Assembly (NCBI GenBank): GCA_945870325.1
Contig: CAMBRQ010000007.1
Location: 23,873 to 87,872 of the forward strand
DNA: 64,000 nt
Direction: 5' to 3'
DNA from: an uncultured Dorea sp.
Lineage (GTDB): Bacteria > Bacillota > Clostridia > Lachnospirales > Lachnospiraceae
In this document: positions 34,258-42,707 of the stretch, one piece after another
Position numbering within the stretch: the first letter of the stretch is position 1
Layout: each line of letters starts with the position of its first letter
The notes under the pieces: generated by a model
The model's input: only the letters and a program-made list of their open reading frames with translations
Database searches by the model: none
What the model was told of the DNA's origin: nothing
Position numbers and translations under genes: made by a program

Positions 34258-34776
34258 CTATGAAACTCTCGCCCGCAGTTCATGATACACCTGGTCGAAC
34301 TTCTTCTGCATCCCGTCATCTTTCACACAGGATACAATCTCATGGCGGACACCTTGTTTATCGGTAAGGAACAGGGTCTTCTTCACATTGCCCTGTAACC
34401 CTACTTCTACCTTCTCCATATCCTCTAACTGATACACATATACATCACTTTGCTCCACAAGCACATAGTCCTTCGCAATCATCAAATGATAATCCGGAAT
34501 CTCAGTCAGATTCGGATCTGCCAACTGATGAAAGAACTCTTCCTGATCTCTGATGCCATCTAATTTGCTCTTTAATTCCTTCTGTGACTTCATATTCGTT
34601 ACTGCAAGGAACGCACCTGCCACAGCCAGTATCAATGCCAGCATAATATTCGAAAAAAGACAGATGAAAGCCACCGCCAGCAGGCTTGCCCATACAATCA
34701 TTCCTGTCTGCAGTTTCTTTGCCCGTTCCTGGATAAAATCATAATACTTTTGCTGACCTGCCGTCTGGATATTCAT
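34258..34776 (-). CDS. hypothetical membrane protein
   Basis: The 172-residue protein has a hydrophobic region at about residues 27-62 (IVWASLLAVAFICLF, then IMLALILAVAGAFLAV), enough for two closely spaced membrane helices. A soluble C-terminal domain follows (YHLMIAKDYVLVEQSDVYVYQLEDMEKVEVG), which resembles a small beta-rich PH-like domain. No family is recognised with confidence. It has a good ribosome site (AGAGGCG) and is read in the same direction as trpS, 84 bases downstream of the trpS start region. Confidence 0.75.
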   Translation of the reverse strand: MNIQTAGQQKYYDFIQERAKKLQTGMIVWASLLAVAFICLFSNIMLALILAVAGAFLAVTNMKSQKELKSKLDGIRDQEEFFHQLADPNLTEIPDYHLMIAKDYVLVEQSDVYVYQLEDMEKVEVGLQGNVKKTLFLTDKQGVRHEIVSCVKDDGMQKKFDQVYHELRARVS

Positions 34777-34860
34777 CTTCTACGCCTCTTTTCTTAATAC
34801 TTATTATCATTTCCACTATCAATTCCTACTGGCATGCTGCAGAAATACCAAATTCTCTTA

Positions 34861-35865
34861 CTAGCGGATTCTCTCCGGGAATCCAATCTTCTTCTGTACT
34901 TTTCTTAAAGTCTTATTAGAGAAATACTGTGCTTTCTCAGCATTATTCTTAATGATTCCATCAATATAAGCCTTATCTTTCTCAAGTCTTGCGACCTCAT
35001 CCTGAAGTGGCTTCAGAACGCTAACGACTGCTTCTCCTACTGCCATCTTGAAATCGCCATATCCCTTGCCATCGAATTCCTTCACCACATCTTCCGGCTT
35101 CTTTCCGGTGCATGCACTATAGATATCGATCAGGTTCTTAACTCCCGGCTGCTCATCACGATACAGAATCTGCGCTTCTGAATCCGTTACCGCACGTTTA
35201 CATTTACGAATGATTGTATCCGGATCATCCATAAGATAGATGCTGGCATTCGGATTCTCATCAGACTTGGACATCTTCTTTGACGGATCCTGAAGGCTCA
35301 TGATTCTGGCTCCAACTTTTCCAATGTATGCTTCCGGAATTGTAAATACATTTCCATAGATATTGTTGAATCGCTCTGCAATATCTCTTGTAATCTCCAG
35401 ATGCTGCATCTGGTCACTTCCAACCGGAACCACATCTGCCTGATAGAGCAGGATATCTGCCGCCATCAGTACCGGATATGTAAATAATCCCGCATTGATA
35501 TTATCCGCATGTTTTGCTGCCTTGTCCTTGAACTGAGTCATACGGTTCAACTCTCCCATATAAGTAAAGCAGTTCAGTATCCATGCCAGTTCTGCATGAC
35601 CGGATACATGGGACTGATAGTAGATACAGTTCTTCTCCGGATCAAGTCCCGCTGCAATGTACAGAGTCAGAAGCGCTCTTGCCCTCTTTCTAAGTGTTGC
35701 CGGGTCCTGTCTCACAGTAATGGAATGCATATCTACCACGCTGTAGAAACACTCATACTCATCACTTAAAGTCACCCAGTTCTTCAATGCGCCCAGATAA
35801 TTCCCCAATGTCAGGTTACCTGTTGCCTGCATACCGCTAAATAATACTTTCTTATCTCCAATCAT
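34861..35865 (-). CDS. trpS: tryptophan-tRNA ligase
   Basis: The class I aminoacyl-tRNA synthetase charges tRNA-Trp. Of its 334 residues, SGMQATGNLTLGNYLGAL carries the HIGH-like motif, VVPVGSDQMQHLEITRDIAERF lies in the middle and KKMSKSDENP is the KMSKS loop. I prefer the ATG at 35865 because GGAGG lies seven bases upstream; the ATG at 35880 contains part of that site. No T-box is seen in the short 107-base spacer upstream, unlike trpB2 at 38150. Confidence 0.95.
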   Translation of the reverse strand: MIGDKKVLFSGMQATGNLTLGNYLGALKNWVTLSDEYECFYSVVDMHSITVRQDPATLRKRARALLTLYIAAGLDPEKNCIYYQSHVSGHAELAWILNCFTYMGELNRMTQFKDKAAKHADNINAGLFTYPVLMAADILLYQADVVPVGSDQMQHLEITRDIAERFNNIYGNVFTIPEAYIGKVGARIMSLQDPSKKMSKSDENPNASIYLMDDPDTIIRKCKRAVTDSEAQILYRDEQPGVKNLIDIYSACTGKKPEDVVKEFDGKGYGDFKMAVGEAVVSVLKPLQDEVARLEKDKAYIDGIIKNNAEKAQYFSNKTLRKVQKKIGFPERIR

Positions 35866-35972
35866 CTTCTCATCCTCCATATTATTTCTATTATTAGACT
35901 TCTATAGCATTCTTTATCCTATCATCATCTAACATCAAAATTCATTCTTTGTAATGTACTTCTCTTACTTCA

Positions 35973-36608
35973 TTACTTATCCCAGGACTCTACCTTATCA
36001 TCATAATAAACCACGTTCTCTGACAGAATCTCCGGGATTCCGCTCGTTACCTGTACCTCTGTCACCGCGCAGTTCTTATGTACGCCAAGCCCCCAATATT
36101 CTGATATGGGCTTGCCTTTCATGTTATTCAAAAGACCTGCCAGCGCGGCACCATGGGTCGTAATCAGTATACTACTATCCTGATACTCTTTCTTATGATA
36201 TAATTCCTGCAGGAATTCTCCCGTTCTCTTCTTCACATCAGCAAAATCTTCGCCTTCCGGCGGAGCCGTATATCGTTCCGGTCCATCAAAGAACCGATGG
36301 AATTCCTCCGGAAGTTCCCAGCCATCCTTAGAACAGCTCTTCCCTTCATACTCACCGAATGACATCTCTATAATCCGCCCGTCTTCTATAATAGGGATCT
36401 CTCTGCCCTCCAGAATCAGTTCTGCAGTCTCCTTCGCTCTGGATAAAGGACTGGTATAACACACATCAAAAGAAATCTTCGCAAGTCCCTTCGCCGTCTT
36501 CCTTGCCAGTGTTCTTCCAAACTCATCCAGTGGAATATCCACCTGACCCTGAAGTCTTCTCTTCTTATTCCATTCCGTCTCTCCGTGCCTTACGATATAT
36601 AGCCTCAT
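35973..36608 (-). CDS. histidine phosphatase superfamily protein
   Basis: The 211-residue protein begins MRLYIVRHGETEWNKKRRLQG, the RHG motif of the phosphoglycerate-mutase-like phosphatases, with the second conserved Arg in CYTSPLSRAKETAE and the late histidine in ILITTHGAALAGLL. The substrate is unknown (small phosphoesters such as phosphoglycerate, or alpha-ribazole phosphate in relatives). The start at 36608 follows AAGGAGGCAGAAG; an in-frame extension upstream lacks similarity. Confidence 0.92.
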   Translation of the reverse strand: MRLYIVRHGETEWNKKRRLQGQVDIPLDEFGRTLARKTAKGLAKISFDVCYTSPLSRAKETAELILEGREIPIIEDGRIIEMSFGEYEGKSCSKDGWELPEEFHRFFDGPERYTAPPEGEDFADVKKRTGEFLQELYHKKEYQDSSILITTHGAALAGLLNNMKGKPISEYWGLGVHKNCAVTEVQVTSGIPEILSENVVYYDDKVESWDK

Positions 36609-36743
36609 CTTCTGCCTCCTTAACGTACTCTGTAAGTATATCACATCTCCTCATAGTTTTCATTAGTAAATTCACCAGAAAAGTGTTATAATATCACTAC
36701 TCACTGTATCATCAGTAAATTATAAAAGGAGCTGTGAAGAATT

Positions 36744-37223
36744 ATGGAAAAGATCACAAGTTTTACAATAGACCATCTGCGTCTCGTTCCGGGAGTCTAT
36801 GTTTCCCGAATCGACTATGTAGCAGGCAATCCTGTTACTACTTTCGATATCCGTATGACAAGCCCGAATGATGAGCCGGTTATGAATACTGCTGAAGTTC
36901 ATACCATCGAACATCTGGCTGCCACATTCCTGCGGAATCATGAAACCTACGCTGACAAGACCATCTACTTTGGTCCAATGGGATGCCGTACAGGCTTCTA
37001 TCTTCTCCTTGCCGGTCAGTATGAATCCAGGGATATCGTCCCGTTAATGACCGAGATGTTTACATTCATTGCTGATTTTGAAGGAGAAGTACCTGGTGCA
37101 AGCGCCAAAGACTGCGGCAATTACCTGGATATGAATCTCCCGATGGCAAGATACCTTGCAAAAAAATATCTGGATAACGTTCTTCTGAACATTACAGATG
37201 CACAGTTGACTTATCCTGCATAA
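36744..37223 (+). CDS. luxS: S-ribosylhomocysteine lyase (autoinducer-2 synthase)
   Basis: LuxS cleaves S-ribosylhomocysteine to homocysteine and DPD, the AI-2 precursor, in the activated methyl cycle. The 159-residue protein has metal ligands H53 and H57 in EVHTIEHLAA and C123 in SAKDCGNY, and the catalytic C81 in GPMGCRTGFY. A TATAAT box lies at 36687-36692, but no matching -35 box is clear. The gene is alone and followed by a terminator. Confidence 0.97.
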   Translation: MEKITSFTIDHLRLVPGVYVSRIDYVAGNPVTTFDIRMTSPNDEPVMNTAEVHTIEHLAATFLRNHETYADKTIYFGPMGCRTGFYLLLAGQYESRDIVPLMTEMFTFIADFEGEVPGASAKDCGNYLDMNLPMARYLAKKYLDNVLLNITDAQLTYPA

Positions 37224-37238
37224 GGCTACATTTCCATA

Positions 37239-37290
37239 ACACTGGCGTCTGCATTCTATACTGCACCAACGCCAGTGTAATTATCTTTTT
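37239..37290 (+). terminator. terminator after luxS
   Basis: ACACTGGCGT (37239-37248) pairs with ACGCCAGTGT (37269-37278) across a 20-base loop, followed by AATTATCTTTTT. Confidence 0.75.
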
Positions 37291-37353
37291 CAGTTTCTCA
37301 AGGCACCTCCCAGCCCTACCCAGATGAACTTATCCATAATCTGTCATGCCTTT

Positions 37354-37890
37354 CTATTCCACACATATAATCTGACACATCTTCATCGCTTCCAACGCAT
37401 TCCTATGGCTTTCTGGTGTCACTCCGGCACAGCACGCCGCGTCCACAATCACCGGAACCTCCGGCAGGAATGCCTTCACAAGCATCGCATTGGATATCAC
37501 GCAGATGTCCGTACACAGACCGACAAAAGTAACCGATTCAATCCCTTTCTTCCCCTGTTTCTTCAGATCTTCGTCCTGCGCTTTCAACACCTGCCCAAGC
37601 GCTGCGCTTCCAAATGTCGGCTTATCAATCGGCTCCTCTTTGCGAACCGCTTCAATCTCCGGATTCAGTTCCCATCCCTTCGTCCCTCTGACACAATGAA
37701 CAACTGGAAGATTCTTCCCTTCCTGAGTCTCCAGATAATTCTCCTCATGTGTATCCCTGGTATAAAGTACCCTTCCCTCAAAATTACGGATCTTCTCCAC
37801 AACCTTCGGCACTATCGTAACCGCTTCCTTCGTCCCAAGCGCCCCATCAATAAAATCATTCTGCATATCCACTACAACCAAAATATCCAT
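37354..37890 (-). CDS. isochorismatase-family hydrolase, nicotinamidase-like
   Basis: The 178-residue protein has the cysteine-hydrolase triad of nicotinamidases: D8 in VVVDMQNDFIDG, K90 in DKPTFGS and C130 in GLCTDICVISN, plus the metal-site TRDTHEENY. Nicotinamidase converts nicotinamide to nicotinate for NAD salvage; other amides are possible substrates. AAGGGAG precedes the ATG. It is a single gene between luxS and a hairpin element. Confidence 0.88.
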   Translation of the reverse strand: MDILVVVDMQNDFIDGALGTKEAVTIVPKVVEKIRNFEGRVLYTRDTHEENYLETQEGKNLPVVHCVRGTKGWELNPEIEAVRKEEPIDKPTFGSAALGQVLKAQDEDLKKQGKKGIESVTFVGLCTDICVISNAMLVKAFLPEVPVIVDAACCAGVTPESHRNALEAMKMCQIICVE

Positions 37891-37990
37891 AATACCATTC
37901 TCCCTTCATAATCAATCTGCCAAAACTACTATTTCTATTATATCTCACTTCTCCTCATAGTCAAATTGTATACACAATTTTCCAACAATT

Positions 37991-38058
37991 CGTAAGTTCA
38001 AAAGAGGCGAAAACTCAGCCATCTTACAGTCTGCGTTTTCACCTCTTTTGAACTTACG
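37991..38058. repeat. 24-bp stem-loop related to the core of element B
   Basis: Arms at 37991-38014 and 38035-38058 pair over 23 of 24 positions around a 20-base loop. The first 17 bases (CGTAAGTTCAAAAGAGG) are identical to the inner arm of copy B at 30180-30196. A second hairpin GACCGGAGTCGGTC follows near 38069-38082. The conserved outer boxes are absent, so this is a partial relative. It lies downstream of trpB2 and may end its transcript. Confidence 0.65.
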
Positions 38059-38149
38059 GATTGTAGACGACCGGAGTCGGTCTCCTGTCACCGGACACCT
38101 CCTCCAGATGCCGTCCTCCCGCCAACTATCTAATTATGCCCCAAAATTC

Positions 38150-39535
38150 CTACTCCATATTCCCTGGAAACTTCGGAATTCCATCAAACCCAACCTGCAG
38201 ATCCGCATCTGTTGGAATATAATCACTCATCTCTCCATTATGGAACTTCTCATAGGCCACCATATCGAAATATCCTGTACCAGTCAAACCAAATACGATC
38301 GTCTTCTCCTCGCCAGTCTCTTTGCACTTCATCGCTTCATCAATCGCAACTCTGATTGCATGGCTGCTTTCCGGTGCCGGAAGGATACCTTCTACTCTTG
38401 CAAACTGCTCAGCCGCTTCAAATACTGCTGTCTGCTCTACGGATCTTGCTTCCATATATCCATCTGCATATAACTGTGACAGAATAGAACTCATACCATG
38501 ATATCTTAATCCACCTGCATGGTTTGGAGACGGGATGAATCCGCTTCCTAATGTATACATCTTCGCAAGCGGGCATACCATTCCTGTATCACAGAAATCA
38601 TATGCATACACGCCTCTTGTCATACTTGGGCAGGATGCAGGTTCTACTGCGATAAAGTGATAATCCTTCTCTCCTCTTAATTTCTCACCCATAAATGGAG
38701 AAATCAATCCTCCAAGGTTCGAGCCACCGCCTGCACATCCAATGATGATATCCGGCGTAATTCCGTATTTATCTAAAGCAATCTTTGTCTCCATACCGAT
38801 AATGGACTGGTGAAGCAATACCTGGTTCAATACACTGCCAAGTACATATCTATAGCCTTCCGTACCTACTGCAACTTCTACTGCTTCAGAGATTGCACAT
38901 CCAAGACTTCCTGTGGTTCCTGGATGCTCCGCCAGAATCTTTCTTCCCACTTCTGTCTCTGTTGATGGCGAAGGTGTCACACTAGCGCCGTATGTACGCA
39001 TTACTTCACGACGGAATGGCTTCTGCTCATAAGAGCATTTTACCATGAATACTTTACAATCCAGATCCAGATAAGAACAAGCCATGGAAAGCGCTGTTCC
39101 CCACTGTCCTGCTCCAGTCTCTGTCGTAACACCCTTAAGCCCCTGCTTCTTTGCATAATATGCCTGGGCAATTGCGGAATTCAACTTATGGCTTCCACTG
39201 GTGTTGTTACCTTCAAACTTGTAATAAATCTTCGCCGGTGTCTGTAATTTCTCTTCCAGACAGTATGCTCTTACCAGAGGCGCCGGACGATACATTTTGT
39301 AGAAATCCTGAATCTCCTGCGGGATATCGATATAGCGATTGTCATTGTCTAACTCCTGGCGCACCAGTTCTTCACAGAACACGCCTGATAATTCCTCTGC
39401 CGTCATCGGCTGTAAAGTTCCCGGATTCAAAAGCGGTGCCGGCTTATTCGTCATATCCGCGCGTACATTGTACCATTGTTTTGGCATCTCACTCTCTTCC
39501 AGATAGATTTTGTAAGGGATTTTCTGTTCACTCAT
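38150..39535 (-). CDS. trpB: TrpB2-type tryptophan synthase beta chain
   Basis: The 461-residue PLP enzyme is of the TrpB2 branch, longer than ordinary TrpB (about 400). The PLP lysine is K117 in NTSGSHKLNSA; the phosphate loop is CAGGGSNLGGL; the late substrate loop reads LTGTGYFDM. TrpB makes tryptophan from indole and serine. No trpA or other trp genes lie nearby, so the enzyme may salvage free indole, for example from other gut bacteria (inference). It is controlled by a T-box with a Trp-type specifier upstream. Confidence 0.92.
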   Translation of the reverse strand: MSEQKIPYKIYLEESEMPKQWYNVRADMTNKPAPLLNPGTLQPMTAEELSGVFCEELVRQELDNDNRYIDIPQEIQDFYKMYRPAPLVRAYCLEEKLQTPAKIYYKFEGNNTSGSHKLNSAIAQAYYAKKQGLKGVTTETGAGQWGTALSMACSYLDLDCKVFMVKCSYEQKPFRREVMRTYGASVTPSPSTETEVGRKILAEHPGTTGSLGCAISEAVEVAVGTEGYRYVLGSVLNQVLLHQSIIGMETKIALDKYGITPDIIIGCAGGGSNLGGLISPFMGEKLRGEKDYHFIAVEPASCPSMTRGVYAYDFCDTGMVCPLAKMYTLGSGFIPSPNHAGGLRYHGMSSILSQLYADGYMEARSVEQTAVFEAAEQFARVEGILPAPESSHAIRVAIDEAMKCKETGEEKTIVFGLTGTGYFDMVAYEKFHNGEMSDYIPTDADLQVGFDGIPKFPGNME

Positions 39536-39582
39536 TGTTTTGTTCTCCTTTCATTTCTCGCTTCTGGGAATAGGGTATTGCA

Positions 39583-39870
39583 TAAAAAAATACCCTTATC
39601 CCATACAATTCTTATTGCAGGGACAAGAGTAATATTAATCAACTCCTGCGGTGCCACCCGGCTTGGTATATCATACCCACTCATGCGTACCATCATACGC
39701 GGACTTTGTTAACGGAGTACCCTCTCCGGCTTACTTACTTCATATAAATCCATCCATTTCAGTTCGCCCTCGGAAGTCCATTCCTCCTAGTATTATCTGC
39801 TGCAATTCCAGCATCTGCAACTCTCTGATAGACACTTGACTAAAAGTACTTGCTCTTCCTCATCAGTTTA
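39583..39870 (-). ncRNA. T-box leader of trpB2 (probably tRNA-Trp specific)
   Basis: On the minus strand the leader has typical T-box parts: GATGAGGAAGAGCAAGTA at the base of stem I, AGAGAGTTGCAGATGCTGG with CAGCAGATAA in the distal arm, and GGACTTCCGAGGGCGAACTG. A TGG codon at 39754-39756 fits the specifier for tRNA-Trp. The antiterminator bulge GGGTGGCACCGC is at about 39648-39659. The terminator pairs ACTCTTGTCCC with GGGATAAGGGT (all 11 positions, with wobbles) and ends ATTTTTTT at 39583-39590. Uncharged tRNA-Trp would switch transcription on. Confidence 0.9.
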
Positions 39871-39875
39871 ACCAA

Positions 39876-39904
39876 ACTTTACCACGTTAACTTGTTATTG
39901 TCAA
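39876..39904 (-). promoter_or_regulatory. promoter of the trpB2 T-box transcript
   Basis: On the minus strand TTGACA (39899-39904) and TAAAGT (39876-39881) are 17 bases apart, placing the transcript start just before T-box stem I. Confidence 0.8.
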
Positions 39905-39933
39905 GAGTTTTTTCAATTCACAATTTATGCAAT

Positions 39934-41067
39934 CTACCTCTGCACTTGCAGTAATTTTGATTTTAATTCCTGCTCCAGACGCTGCATCTCTTTCTCTGCC
40001 TCAGCACGTTTCTGCCGTCCTTCCTGCTGGATCTTCATCACTTCATCCAGAGTCGCAATTAATGATTCATTCGTATGCTTCAACGTCTCAATCTCGACAA
40101 TACCACGTTCTGACTCTTTCGCCGTATCAATTGTAGCCATCTTAAGTTTCTCAGCATTCTTCCGCAGAAGTTCATTGGTCATATCCGTAACTTCCCGCTG
40201 TGCCTGTGCTGCCTGGGAAGAATGTTCCACACCAAGTGCAAGTACCATCTGACTCTTCCACAACGGAATTGTATTCACAATCGTGGACTGTATCTTCTCC
40301 ACCATCAGCGTATCATTACTCTGTACCAGTCTTATCTGAGGCGCCGTCTGAAGGGAAATCGTTCTGGTCAGTTCCAGATCATGTATCTTCTTCTCAAAAC
40401 GGTTACACATGGCATCCAGATCCTTTGCCGCCTGTGCATCTTCTGCAAGTCCAGTCTGCTGTGCCTTGGCAAGAAGTTCCGGAATCCTGGTCATCCTTAC
40501 TTCCTGAAGTTTCTTCTTGCCTGCCATAATATACATAGATAATTCTTTAAAATATGTCAAATTCAACTCATACATCTTGTCCAGAAGCGCAATGTCCTTC
40601 AGAAGTTGTATCTGATGCGTCTCCAACACCTTACAGATCTGATTGATATTCGTCTCTGCTTTCGCATATTTTGCCTTCATAGCCTGCAATTTGCCGGAGG
40701 TTTTCTTGAAGATCCCGAAGAAGCCTTTCTCTTCCTCTTCGTCAAAACTTTTCAGTTCTTTCACTACATCGGAGAGCAGTTTTCCCACTTCTCCCAGATC
40801 CTTTGTCTTCACATTCTCTAACGCTGTCTCCGAAAAATCTGCCATCTTCTTCTGTGTTCCTGCTCCGTATTGCAGAATAATGGTAGAATTCGTCAGATCA
40901 ATCTGATTGGCGAAAGCTTCCACCGCCTGCCTCTCTTCTTCTGACAGAATACTGTCATCAAGAACCTCTTCCGGTTTCTCTGATACAGCCGCGGCTTTCG
41001 GTTCTTCCTTGAATGGCTCCAGTGTCAGTTGGGGAGTCGTTACAAATTCCTTAAATTCTCCACTCAT
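39934..41067 (-). CDS. telA: TelA-family toxic anion resistance protein
   Basis: The 377-residue, mostly coiled-coil protein matches TelA/YceH: LSEEERQAVEAFANQIDLTN, FGIFKKTSGKLQAMKAKY, ELSMYIMAGKKKLQEVR and the late IVNTIPLWKSQMVLALG block. Family members are linked to tellurite and cell-envelope stress tolerance, mechanism unknown. It follows the XpaC gene by about 60 bases, a common pairing. GAGGAG precedes the ATG. Confidence 0.92.
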   Translation of the reverse strand: MSGEFKEFVTTPQLTLEPFKEEPKAAAVSEKPEEVLDDSILSEEERQAVEAFANQIDLTNSTIILQYGAGTQKKMADFSETALENVKTKDLGEVGKLLSDVVKELKSFDEEEEKGFFGIFKKTSGKLQAMKAKYAKAETNINQICKVLETHQIQLLKDIALLDKMYELNLTYFKELSMYIMAGKKKLQEVRMTRIPELLAKAQQTGLAEDAQAAKDLDAMCNRFEKKIHDLELTRTISLQTAPQIRLVQSNDTLMVEKIQSTIVNTIPLWKSQMVLALGVEHSSQAAQAQREVTDMTNELLRKNAEKLKMATIDTAKESERGIVEIETLKHTNESLIATLDEVMKIQQEGRQKRAEAEKEMQRLEQELKSKLLQVQR

Positions 41068-41126
41068 AATATATTCTCCTCTATGCTCTCTTTTATTGTT
41101 TTCACATGTATCTCTTCTACATTCTC

Positions 41127-42530
41127 CTACTTCTTCCAGCCTTCCTCGGTCAGCCCTTCCTGTGCAAGCATCGTCTGCAGCACGGAGATATCAGAAGATA
41201 CATCCCACGCTGTATCCCGGAACAGATCATCCAGTAATTTCTCAAATGCCGTATTCAACGTATCCAAAGTCGCTTCTATCTCCGCTTTGGAAGAACGGAT
41301 ATTCTCCGTATCAACCGGCTGAGAATCCAGTTCCTGATAGGCTTCCAGAAGTTTCACCGTTGTCGGAAGATAATAATCCATCAGGCGCCGGATATCTCCT
41401 ACAGATTCCGGATTCTGCTCCACCCGGTCGAAGATCCCATCCACCAGAAGTTCCATCCGGGATATCTTCGCTGATATCTCTTCTCCCGGGATTGCATCGT
41501 TACATTCATGAATCTTACGGATGTAGGCATCTCCCGCCTCCACAATCTTTCTGACTTCCGGCGCAAGTTTCTCGCGCTCTGCCTGCTCTCTTTTCTGATC
41601 CTGCGGATTCTTTTCTTGCGGATTCTGCGCCTGTCCCTCCTGATTCGGATTCTGCGCATCTTGCGCCAATGAGCGCGCCTTCCTTGCCGCTTCTTCCTGT
41701 TCGTTTTGTTCCCTCTCATTCTTAAGTCCGATATATTGCTGATACATCCGATCCGTCACCATAAGGCATGTCTTTCCCTCATCCAGATGCCCCTGTAGAA
41801 ACCATTTCTTCCGGATCATATATTCCAGATCTTTGACGATATATTTCGCCTTTTTCCCAGTCTTTTCTGCCAGTTCCTTGACATTACAGTATTCCCGGTA
41901 TCCGATCTCGGCAACGTATCTTTGAAAACGTTCTGCTCTGTTCATCCTGGAACTTCCATAGTACGCAAGCCATCCATTCACCGCACTCAGTCCGCCTGTT
42001 ACTGTCAGCCCAATTGCCGCACCGTGGGATATATTACCAATCCCAAAGACGCTTCCTACAATCCACGCAGCAAAAGCCAAAAGAAAGAGAATTCCACATA
42101 CGCCTCCTGTGCCCATGAGAATTCCGCCCCATATCCTGACCCCATTCGTCTTACGGTATAACACTGCCGGATATTGTTGCTGGCTTCTCTTCTGGTCTAC
42201 CTGATGCTCATTCTTCTGCCAACGGTTCGCCTGATCACATCCATAAGAATATGCCTCCTGGCGATTCGCCTGATAATATCCACCAGAATATGGCTGCTGC
42301 TTGTAATTATGCCCGGTATATTCACGCCTTCTGCCCGTCCTGCCTCCCTGATCCTTATATTCTGTTCTTGATCTTCCGGCATTCTTCATTCCCTGGGCGA
42401 AACCATCAACAGCATCGTTAATCGTATTCGTAATAGTCTGATTCAATTTTTCAAAATCCTGGGAATCTATCGCATCCTGTACCGTATTCTTAATCGTTTC
42501 ACCGAATTTCTCCCAATCCTGACTCGTCAT
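41127..42530 (-). CDS. XpaC family protein (5-bromo-4-chloroindolyl phosphate hydrolysis)
   Basis: The protein of about 467 residues has an N-terminal helical region (DWEKFGETIKNTVQDAID and a repeat-like second copy, NQTITNTINDAVDG), a low-complexity Tyr/Gln/Arg-rich linker and two membrane helices (ILMGTGGVCGILFLLAFAAW, GAAIGLTVTGGLSAVNGWLAYYG). A winged-helix-like part and a C-terminal XpaC coiled coil (ISRMELLVDGIFDRVEQNP) follow. I prefer the ATG at 42530 because AGGA lies seven bases upstream; the ATG at 42551 has no ribosome site. XpaC proteins usually pair with TelA; the function is unknown. Confidence 0.85.
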   Translation of the reverse strand: MTSQDWEKFGETIKNTVQDAIDSQDFEKLNQTITNTINDAVDGFAQGMKNAGRSRTEYKDQGGRTGRRREYTGHNYKQQPYSGGYYQANRQEAYSYGCDQANRWQKNEHQVDQKRSQQQYPAVLYRKTNGVRIWGGILMGTGGVCGILFLLAFAAWIVGSVFGIGNISHGAAIGLTVTGGLSAVNGWLAYYGSSRMNRAERFQRYVAEIGYREYCNVKELAEKTGKKAKYIVKDLEYMIRKKWFLQGHLDEGKTCLMVTDRMYQQYIGLKNEREQNEQEEAARKARSLAQDAQNPNQEGQAQNPQEKNPQDQKREQAEREKLAPEVRKIVEAGDAYIRKIHECNDAIPGEEISAKISRMELLVDGIFDRVEQNPESVGDIRRLMDYYLPTTVKLLEAYQELDSQPVDTENIRSSKAEIEATLDTLNTAFEKLLDDLFRDTAWDVSSDISVLQTMLAQEGLTEEGWKK

Positions 42531-42663
42531 CTTATCATCCTGTCCTTCCATTATTCGGATTCGTACACTGATCTATACTTTTTTCATTGTAACATATTCT
42601 TTTTGTGAATGCACTCTAAAAAGAATTCAGAAGTCAGTTTCTTTCGGATGCTGTGACAACAAA

Positions 42664-42699
42664 AAAAGGATTCCAGTTTTAGTTTCCAGAATCCTTTTG
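42664..42699 (-). terminator. terminator after the TRAP operon
   Basis: On the minus strand AAAAGGATTC and GAATCCTTTT (42689-42698 with 42664-42673) form a stem continued by a T-run (CCTTTTTTTG), just after the dctP stop. Confidence 0.8.
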
Positions 42700-42707
42700 T
42701 CTTTTGA

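Noticed and set aside
37324..37911. Long plus-strand frame opposite the nicotinamidase-like gene
   Set aside because: It is the antisense shadow of a gene with clear catalytic residues and has no ribosome site.
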